Source: Lysobacteraceae bacterium
Lineage (GTDB): Bacteria; Pseudomonadota; Gammaproteobacteria; DSM-19610
Length of the DNA stretch: 17,289 nt
Assembly: GCA_020201295.1 (NCBI GenBank)
Contig: JAIVHA010000146.1
Span: forward strand, 1-17,289
Direction of reading: 5' to 3'
The notes under the pieces were generated by a model that was not told the origin of the DNA, searched no databases, and saw only the letters and a program-made list of their open reading frames with translations. Below, piece after piece: positions 12,241 through 17,289 of the stretch (position 1 is its first letter; each line of letters opens with the position of its first letter). The translations under genes and the position numbers were made by a program.

Positions 12241-13821
12241 TTAATGCTCCCGCGTGGCGCGGAAGCGGATCTCCGGGAAACGCTCCATGGTGAGATCCAG
12301 GTTCACTCGCGTCGGCGCGATGTAGACCAGTTCGCCGGCTTGATCCAGGGCCAGATGTTCGTAGGCCTTGTCGCGCAGCTTCTCCAGCGCCTTGGGGTCG
12401 TCGGTCTCGACCCAGCGGGCGGTGGACACGGCCACCTTCTCGAAGCTCGCCTCCACCTTGTACTCGTCGCGCAGACGCTGCGCCACCACCTCGAACTGCA
12501 GGATCCCCACGGCGCCCAGGATCAGGTCGTTGTTCTTCAACGGTCGGAACAGCTGGGTGGCGCCCTCCTCGCATAATTGATCCAGACCCTTCTGCAGGGC
12601 CTTCATGCGCAGCGGGTCGCGCAGCACGGCGCGGCGGAACAGTTCCGGCGCGAAGTTGGGGATGCCGGTGAACTTGAGGTCCTCGCCCTGGGTGAAGGTG
12701 TCGCCGATGCGGATGGTGCCATGGTTGTGCAGGCCGATGATGTCGCCGGGGAAGGCCTCTTCCACATGGCCGCGGTCGGCGGCCAGGAAGGTCATGGCAT
12801 TGGCCACCTGCACCGTCTTGCCGATGCGCACGTGCTGCATCTTCATGCCGCGGGTATAGCTGCCGGAGCAAACGCGCAGGAAGGCGATGCGGTCGCGGTG
12901 CTGGGGGTCCATGTTGGCCTGGATCTTGAACACGAAGCCGGTGAACTTCTCTTCCGTGGGTTCCACCATGCGCGCCGTGGCATCGCGCGGCTGCGGGCCG
13001 GGCGCGACCTTCACGAAGTCGTCGAGCAGTTCCTGCACACCGAAATTGTTGATGGCGGAACCGAAGTACACGGGTGTCAGTTCGCCGGCCAGGTAGGCAT
13101 CCAGGTCGAAGCCGTGGCTGGCACCCTGCACCAGTTCGATCTCGTCACGCAGTTCCTGCGCCTGGCCGCCCAGCAGTTCGTCGAGCATCGGGTTGTCCAG
13201 GCCCTTGATGATGGTGGCGCTCTGTTTTACGTCATTCTTGCCCGCGGCGTAGAGATGCACCTCATTTTCCACCAGGCTGTACACCCCCTTGAAGCGCCGG
13301 CCCATGCCGATGGGCCAATTCATGGGGGCGCAGCGGATCTTCAGCACCTCCTCCACCTCGTCGAGCAACTCGATGGGCTCCTTGCCCTCGCGGTCGAGCT
13401 TGTTGATGAAGGTGAAGATGGGGGTGGTGCGCAGGCGGCAGACATCCATCAGCTTGATGGTGCGTGCCTCGACGCCCTTGGCCACGTCGATGACCATGAG
13501 CGCGGAGTCCACCGCCGTGAGGGTGCGGTAGGTGTCCTCGGAGAAGTCCTCGTGGCCGGGGGTGTCGAGCAGGTTCACCATGGCGTCGCGGTAGGGGAAC
13601 TGCATCACCGAGGAGGTCACGGAGATGCCGCGCTCCTGTTCCATGGTCATCCAGTCGGAGGTGGCATGGCGCGCCGCCTTGCGGCCCTTGACGGAACCGG
13701 CGAGCTGGATGGCACCCCCGAACAGCAGCAGCTTCTCGGTGAGGGTGGTCTTGCCCGCGTCGGGGTGGGAGATGATGGCGAAGGTGCGGCGCCGGGTGGC
13801 TTCTTCGATCAGAGACGTCAT
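12241..13821 (-). CDS. prfC: Peptide chain release factor 3
   Basis: A 526-residue translational GTPase that removes RF1/RF2 from the ribosome after peptide release. The G motifs are clear: HPDAGKTT (19-26), switch RGIS (64-67), DTPGH (86-90) and NKLD (140-143). The middle and C-terminal beta-barrel domains match E. coli RF3, and the protein ends in the conserved TREH. Start and end align with the E. coli protein, although no strong Shine-Dalgarno precedes the ATG. It is the last gene of the leuA-udg-rimI-prfC minus-strand run, 81 bases after rimI with a small hairpin between, so it may also have its own promoter. Confidence 0.97.
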   Translation of the reverse strand: MTSLIEEATRRRTFAIISHPDAGKTTLTEKLLLFGGAIQLAGSVKGRKAARHATSDWMTMEQERGISVTSSVMQFPYRDAMVNLLDTPGHEDFSEDTYRTLTAVDSALMVIDVAKGVEARTIKLMDVCRLRTTPIFTFINKLDREGKEPIELLDEVEEVLKIRCAPMNWPIGMGRRFKGVYSLVENEVHLYAAGKNDVKQSATIIKGLDNPMLDELLGGQAQELRDEIELVQGASHGFDLDAYLAGELTPVYFGSAINNFGVQELLDDFVKVAPGPQPRDATARMVEPTEEKFTGFVFKIQANMDPQHRDRIAFLRVCSGSYTRGMKMQHVRIGKTVQVANAMTFLAADRGHVEEAFPGDIIGLHNHGTIRIGDTFTQGEDLKFTGIPNFAPELFRRAVLRDPLRMKALQKGLDQLCEEGATQLFRPLKNNDLILGAVGILQFEVVAQRLRDEYKVEASFEKVAVSTARWVETDDPKALEKLRDKAYEHLALDQAGELVYIAPTRVNLDLTMERFPEIRFRATREH

Positions 13822-13878
13822 GGGGTGCAGGTCTGGAATTCGGTTGACCGGTGATTATACCGGATTCAGGCCGGCTTT

Positions 13879-13895
13879 GTCGGGCCTCGCCCGAC
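13879..13895 (-). other. Small GTCGGGC hairpin between rimI and prfC
   Basis: A perfect 7-bp stem, GTCGGGC/GCCCGAC, with a 3-base loop, just after the rimI stop on the minus strand. No T-run follows. It may weaken read-through into prfC or be a remnant of a dispersed repeat. Confidence 0.35.
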
Positions 13896-13902
13896 GCCAA
13901 CC

Positions 13903-14367
13903 CTACAGGTTCAGCGCCAGCACCAGGGCATCCTCGCGGCCATTGGGGCCCGGGTAGTAGCCCTTGCGCACCCCGATCTCGTTGAATCCCATCCTGCCGT
14001 ACAGGGCCAGCGCCGGGGTATTGGAGGGTCGCACCTCCAACAGCACCATGTCGGCGCCGTGGCGCAGGGCCAGGCCAAGGAAATGCTTGAGTATTTTTCG
14101 GCCCAGACCCTGCCCCTGGGATTCCGGGCGCACGGTCAGGTTGAGCATATGGGCCTCGCCCACCGCCACGCTCATCACCCCATAGGCCAGGATGCCGCCC
14201 TCCCGTTCATAGAGCCAGCAGTTGTACCCCACCCGCAGGCAGTCCTTGAGGATGGCCCGGGTCCAGGGGTGTTCGTAGGCGCGCACCTCGATCTCCATGA
14301 CGGCATCGAGGTCCTCCTCGCGCATGGGGCGGAAACGGGGGGGGAAGGAGTGGGCCGCGGCGCTCAT
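13903..14367 (-). CDS. rimI: Ribosomal protein S18-alanine N-acetyltransferase
   Basis: A 154-residue GNAT acetyltransferase that acetylates the N-terminal alanine of ribosomal protein S18 with acetyl-CoA. The acetyl-CoA pyrophosphate loop is RPESQGQGLGRKIL (80-93). E111 in LEVRPSN and Y123 in ALYGRMGF match the catalytic Glu and Tyr of E. coli RimI with identical spacing. The C-terminal KGYYPGPNGREDALVLAL is diagnostic. The start is 18 bases after the udg stop. No clear Shine-Dalgarno is seen, so translation is probably coupled to udg. The rimI-udg neighbourhood is common in Proteobacteria. Confidence 0.95.
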   Translation of the reverse strand: MSAAAHSFPPRFRPMREEDLDAVMEIEVRAYEHPWTRAILKDCLRVGYNCWLYEREGGILAYGVMSVAVGEAHMLNLTVRPESQGQGLGRKILKHFLGLALRHGADMVLLEVRPSNTPALALYGRMGFNEIGVRKGYYPGPNGREDALVLALNL

Positions 14368-14385
14368 GGGAATATTGACGGAGGT

Positions 14386-15093
14386 TCAGCCTCGACCTTG
14401 AGCCGTACGTTGGGCCAGCTGCAGATCCTGCCAGGCCTTGCGCTTCTCGGCGGGGCTGCGCAACAGGTAGGCCGGGTGGTAGGTGGCGACCAGCGGGATA
14501 CCCGCCTCCCCGTAGCGGTGCACCTGGCCGCGCAGCTTGCCGATGGGCTGGTCGCTGTACAGCAGGCACTGGGCGGCAATACGGCCCACGGCCAGGATCA
14601 GCGCCGGATCGATGAGTTCGATCTGGCGCTGCAGGTAAGCTGTACAGCAGGCCACCTCGTCCGCATGGGGGTCGCGGTTGTTGGGCGGGCGGCACTTGAG
14701 GATGTTGGTGATGTAGACCTGGCCACGGGCCAGGCCCACGGCCTTGAGCATGGCGTCCAGCAACTGGCCGGCACGGCCCACGAAGGGTTCGCCCTGGCGA
14801 TCCTCCTCGGCCCCCGGTGCCTCGCCGATGACGAGCCAGCGGGCCTGGGGATCGCCGACCCCGAACACGGTCTGGGTACGGCTGCGATGCAGCTCGCAAC
14901 GGGTACAGTTCGCCACCGCCGCCTGCAGGGCTTGCCAGTCCAGGGCCGCAATGGCTTCGGCATCCGCGCCCGGCAGGCCCGGTTGCACGGGCGGCAAGGC
15001 GACCCCTGCTTCGGGGTTGGCGTCCCGCGCGAGCCATGGCTGGATGCCCATGGCCTCCAGGTATGCGGTTTGTCGCTGTGGATCCAGTGCCAT
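14386..15093 (-). CDS. Type-4 uracil-DNA glycosylase (4Fe-4S)
   Basis: A 235-residue family-4 uracil-DNA glycosylase that excises uracil from DNA at the start of base-excision repair. Residues 88-113 contain the uracil-pocket motif IGEAPGAEEDRQGEPFVGRAG, and HPAYLLR (206-212) is the second active-site motif. Iron-sulfur ligands are C63-x2-C66 (NCTRC), C134 (LKCRPP) and C150 in the ACC pair. The first 55 residues are a variable extension typical of the proteobacterial form. A short GGGAG precedes the ATG. Only six bases separate it from leuA and 18 from rimI, so it is co-transcribed with the leucine gene and may share its attenuation. Confidence 0.93.
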   Translation of the reverse strand: MALDPQRQTAYLEAMGIQPWLARDANPEAGVALPPVQPGLPGADAEAIAALDWQALQAAVANCTRCELHRSRTQTVFGVGDPQARWLVIGEAPGAEEDRQGEPFVGRAGQLLDAMLKAVGLARGQVYITNILKCRPPNNRDPHADEVACCTAYLQRQIELIDPALILAVGRIAAQCLLYSDQPIGKLRGQVHRYGEAGIPLVATYHPAYLLRSPAEKRKAWQDLQLAQRTAQGRG

Positions 15094-15099
15094 GGCTCC

Positions 15100-16650
15100 C
15101 TACACATCCCCCTTCTGCGGGTGCTCCCGCGTGGCGGGCTGGGCCAGCTTGTTCAGGGCATTGATATAGGCCCGTGCCGAGGCGATGACGATGTCGGTAT
15201 CGGAGCCCTGGCCGTTGACGATGGTGCCGTCCTTCGCCAACCGCACCGTCACCTCGCCCTGGGCATCGGTACCGCTGGTGATGCTGTTGACCGAGTAGAG
15301 CTGCAGCACCGAGCCACTGTGCACGATGGCCTCCAGTGCCTTGAAGGCGGCATCCACTGGGCCACCGCCGAGAGCATTGGCGCGCTGCTCCTCGCCGTTC
15401 ACCAACAGGGTCACGGCGGCATTGGGCGTCTCGCCGGTCTCGGAGCAGACCTTCAGGGCCACCAGCCGGTACTGCTCGTTGGCGGTCTCCTGGCTGGCCT
15501 CGCTCACCAGGGCCTGCAGGTCTTCGTCGAAGATCTCGTGCTTCTTGTCGGCAAGATCCTTGAAGCGCGTGAAGGTATCGTTCAGTGCTTCCTCGGATTG
15601 GAATTCGATGCCCAGTTCCTTGAGACGGCTCTTCAGGGCATTACGGCCCGAGTGCTTGCCGAGCACGATGCGGTTGGCGCTCCAGCCTACGTCCTGCGCA
15701 CGCATGATTTCGTAGGTCTCGCGGCTCTTGAGCACCCCGTCCTGGTGAATGCCCGACTCATGGGCAAAGGCATTGGCGCCGACGACGGCCTTGTTGGGCT
15801 GCACGGCGAAACCGGTGACGCCCGAGACCAGCCGGGAGCAGGTCATGATCTGGGTGGTGTCGAGGTCCGTCTGGCAGGGGAACACGTCCTGGCGCGTGGC
15901 CACGGCCATGACGATCTCTTCCAGCGCGGCGTTGCCGGCGCGTTCGCCGAGACCGTTGATGGTGCACTCCACCTGGCGCGCGCCGTTCAACACTGCCGAC
16001 AGGGAGTTGGCCACGGCCAGGCCGAGGTCGTTATGGCAATGCACGGAGAACACCGCCTGGTCGGCATTGGGCACGCGCTCGATGAGCTTGTGGATCAGGT
16101 CACCGAACTGGTGCGGGAGGTTGTAGCCCACGGTGTCGGGGATGTTGACGGTGCGCGCCCCGGCGGCGATGACCGCCTCGATGACGCGGCAGAGGAAATC
16201 CAGGTCCGAACGCCCGGCGTCCTCGGGGGAGAACTCCACGTTGTCGGTGTACTGGCGAGCGCGCTTCACGGCCCGCACCGCCTGTTCCACCACCTGGTCC
16301 GGCTCCATGCGCAACTTCATCTTCATGTGGATGGGCGAAGTGGCAATGAAGGTGTGGATGCGGGCCGAATTGGCGTCCTTGAGGGCCTCGCCGGCACGAT
16401 CGATGTCCTTGTCCAGGGCCCGGGCCAGGCCGCACACAGTGCTGTCCCTGACCGCCCGGGCCACCGCCTGCACCGCCTCGAAGTCCCCCACACTGGCGAT
16501 GGGGAAACCCGCCTCGATGACGTCCACCCGCATGCGCTCCAGGGCCTTGGCGATTCGTACCTTCTCGTCCCTGGTCATGGAGGCGCCGGGACTTTGCTCG
16601 CCATCGCGCAAGGTGGTATCGAAAATGATTAATTTGTCTTTGCCGCTCAT
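15100..16650 (-). CDS. leuA: 2-isopropylmalate synthase
   Basis: A 516-residue enzyme condensing acetyl-CoA with 2-ketoisovalerate, the first committed step of leucine synthesis. The catalytic TIM barrel shows DTTLRDGEQSPG (11-22). The metal ligands D16, H204, H206 and N240 are each two residues offset from E. coli LeuA. GLGERAGNAALEE (233-245) is diagnostic. The C-terminal domain (about 390-516, with GGGPVDAAFKALEAI) is the leucine feedback-inhibition domain. GGAG six bases upstream and the N-terminus MSGKDKLIIFDTT fix the start at 16650. A leader peptide with six leucine codons and competing hairpins upstream point to attenuation by leucyl-tRNA supply. pssA lies upstream, an arrangement common in Gamma- and Betaproteobacteria. 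Confidence 0.97.
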   Translation of the reverse strand: MSGKDKLIIFDTTLRDGEQSPGASMTRDEKVRIAKALERMRVDVIEAGFPIASVGDFEAVQAVARAVRDSTVCGLARALDKDIDRAGEALKDANSARIHTFIATSPIHMKMKLRMEPDQVVEQAVRAVKRARQYTDNVEFSPEDAGRSDLDFLCRVIEAVIAAGARTVNIPDTVGYNLPHQFGDLIHKLIERVPNADQAVFSVHCHNDLGLAVANSLSAVLNGARQVECTINGLGERAGNAALEEIVMAVATRQDVFPCQTDLDTTQIMTCSRLVSGVTGFAVQPNKAVVGANAFAHESGIHQDGVLKSRETYEIMRAQDVGWSANRIVLGKHSGRNALKSRLKELGIEFQSEEALNDTFTRFKDLADKKHEIFDEDLQALVSEASQETANEQYRLVALKVCSETGETPNAAVTLLVNGEEQRANALGGGPVDAAFKALEAIVHSGSVLQLYSVNSITSGTDAQGEVTVRLAKDGTIVNGQGSDTDIVIASARAYINALNKLAQPATREHPQKGDV

Positions 16651-16665
16651 GATCTGCTCCGCTCG

Positions 16666-16781
16666 ATCCCCCACGGTCCGTGGGGGATGGATTCCGCTGC
16701 GGCAAGCATACCAAAGCCGGTTCCGGCCTGCCCGCCGCGCGTTTGAAAAGTGATTGGTTGCGTGATGATCCCCCGCCGGGG
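16666..16781 (-). promoter_or_regulatory. Leucine attenuator: competing hairpins between leuL and leuA
   Basis: In minus-strand RNA order there is CCCC (16781-16778), then GGGGGAU (16774-16768), then AUCCCCC (16688-16682), then GGGGGAU (16672-16666). The last two are the ends of a perfect 11-bp inverted repeat with CCGUGG-type inner stem, placed six bases before the leuA Shine-Dalgarno. The first GGGGGAU can pair instead with AUCCCCC, or with the preceding CCCC. The three pairings exclude one another, as in attenuators. No U-tract follows the last hairpin, so control might act on translation start or through Rho. Confidence 0.6.
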
Positions 16782-16788
16782 TGGGTGA

Positions 16789-16884
16789 TTAGTTGCCGCC
16801 GGGCGGCAGCAGTCGCAGCACGAGCAGCAGCCCGCCGGACGGCAGGCTGGAGGGGGCACCAAAATGGCGGGCTACTCGGTTCAT
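16789..16884 (-). CDS. leuL: leuA leader peptide
   Basis: A 31-codon frame beginning MNRVARHFG and containing GGLLLVLRLLPP: six leucines in eight codons (CTG, CTG, CTC, CTG, CTG, CTG), with a valine between. It ends 138 bases upstream of leuA. Runs of the end-product codon are the signature of branched-chain attenuation peptides. Ribosome stalling at the leucine codons when charged leucyl-tRNA is scarce would change folding of the following RNA. A sigma-70 promoter lies immediately upstream and would start the RNA at or next to the ATG, so the peptide may be translated from a leaderless end; no Shine-Dalgarno is visible. The other frames of this stretch give Cys- or Ala-rich strings and are not supported. 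Confidence 0.75.
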   Translation of the reverse strand: MNRVARHFGAPSSLPSGGLLLVLRLLPPGGN

Positions 16885-16891
16885 GGGTCAG

Positions 16892-16920
16892 AATATAAAA
16901 CATTCGCACGCGCATGCCAA
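16892..16920 (-). promoter_or_regulatory. Sigma-70 promoter of leuL-leuA
   Basis: On the minus strand, TTGGCA (16915-16920), a 17-base spacer and TATATT (16892-16897) give a strong promoter. The predicted start is within one or two bases of the leuL ATG at 16884. Confidence 0.7.
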
Positions 16921-16939
16921 GTCTCGGACCACCCCTCCT

Positions 16940-17004
16940 GTAGGAGCGGGCCTTGCCCGCGAACCAGCGTGGAATATACCTTCGCGGGCAAGGCCCGCTC
17001 CTAC
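16940..17004. repeat. REPIN between pssA and leuL
   Basis: Inverted REPs GTAGGAGCGGGCC...GCCCGCGAA (16940-16963) and its mirror TTCGCGGGC...GCCCGCTCCTAC (16981-17004), identical arms with a 17-base spacer. Both halves carry the GGGC-CTT-GCCC stem, a homodimeric variant. It lies between the pssA stop and the leu promoter and may end or stabilise the pssA transcript. Confidence 0.9.
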
Positions 17005-17027
17005 GGGGAAACCCGCTCCCAGGGCCT

Positions 17028-17289
17028 CTAGCCCTGCCCCGGGGGGTCGGTGGGCAGTACGCTCTTGCGGTGGCGCAAGGTAAAGACGATGCCGGAAACC
17101 ACATAGATGGTGAAGCCGAGGAACAACACGGCGGGGGGATTGAGATTGGTAACGACCAGCATCAGAACGATGACCAGCATGGCCACGTAGGGTACGCGCT
17201 TCTTGAAGTCGAATTCCTTGAAGCTGTAGTAGCGCACGTTACTCACCATCAGGAGGCCCATGGCGATGGTGAGCAACGCGGCGGGAAAG
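17028..17289 (-). CDS. pssA: CDP-diacylglycerol-serine O-phosphatidyltransferase, C-terminal part
   Basis: The last 86 codons of a gene that continues past the window end; the frame is open to 17288. The reading FPAALLTIAMGLLMVSNVRYYSFKEFDFKKRVPYV matches the C-terminal region of the long (Bacillus/Pseudomonas-like) PssA class, a membrane CDP-alcohol phosphatidyltransferase that makes phosphatidylserine, the precursor of phosphatidylethanolamine. Two hydrophobic helices (VAMLVIVLMLVVTNL; AVLFLGFTIYVVSGIVF) and a basic tail follow. The catalytic CDP-alcohol motif lies outside the window. The gene order pssA then leuA, usually preceded by ilv genes, supports the call. Confidence 0.9.
   Translation of the reverse strand, partial: FPAALLTIAMGLLMVSNVRYYSFKEFDFKKRVPYVAMLVIVLMLVVTNLNPPAVLFLGFTIYVVSGIVFTLRHRKSVLPTDPPGQG

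Noticed and set aside
12577..13854. A long plus-strand open frame opposite prfC
   Set aside because: Antisense shadow of a conserved GTPase gene; the translation is a low-complexity mirror of PrfC codons.
14059..16632. A very long plus-strand open frame opposite leuA, udg and rimI
   Set aside because: It is antisense to three clearly recognised genes, its translation is His/Gly/Leu-rich with no family resemblance, and high GC content produces such frames opposite real genes.
16647..16862. A Cys-rich minus-strand frame (CCSCCDCC) upstream of leuA
   Set aside because: It is the same CTG-rich stretch read in another frame; the leucine frame has a promoter, a proper ATG and an attenuator context, and the Cys frame runs into the leuA start.

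Overview
The window looks like chromosomal DNA from a GC-rich gammaproteobacterium. Supporting this are a bacterioferritin close to the E. coli protein, an RF3 close to enterobacterial PrfC, the pssA-leuA neighbourhood, REP/REPIN repeats with a RAYT transposase, and a PEP-CTERM protein with a sigma-54 promoter. Several rhodanese modules hint at a sulfur-handling lifestyle, perhaps Chromatiales-like, but the genus cannot be fixed from sequence alone. No tRNA, rRNA, CRISPR or phage genes were seen.

Layout. (1) 1-830: iron storage pair bfd-bfr on the minus strand, with a Fur-box-like site inside the bfd promoter. (2) 958-1103: a 146-bp inverted-repeat element. (3) 1104-2675: structured leader and glgC. 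(4) 2676-3600: a RAYT transposase between two blocks of an 89-bp-period REPIN array. (5) 3674-5813: a membrane-anchored ExeA/GspA-like ATPase (minus) divergent from a CsbD stress protein (plus). (6) 5953-7438: an ArsR-rhodanese regulator and a CHRD/PEP-CTERM exported protein with a -24/-12 promoter. (7) 7743-8984: a decayed patch with an internally deleted flavin oxidoreductase, a methyltransferase that has lost its end, and a lipoprotein gene running into it. (8) 9156-12201: a promoter/operator, a fatty acid hydroxylase-family membrane protein, a VTT (TVP38/TMEM64)-rhodanese fusion and an exported alpha/beta hydrolase, bordered by REPINs. (9) 12241-16920: a housekeeping minus-strand run leuA-udg-rimI-prfC, preceded by a leucine leader peptide and competing hairpins. 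(10) 17028-17289: the 3' end of pssA.

The most informative regulatory observations are these. The palindrome ATTCAA-N8-TTGAAT directly abuts the -10 element both at the ArsR-rhodanese gene and at the hydroxylase/VTT-rhodanese operon, suggesting one regulon. An unannotated leuL-type attenuator precedes leuA. A near-consensus sigma-54 promoter drives the PEP-CTERM gene. REP sequences also supply the stop codons of two genes, the RAYT and the VTT-rhodanese fusion.
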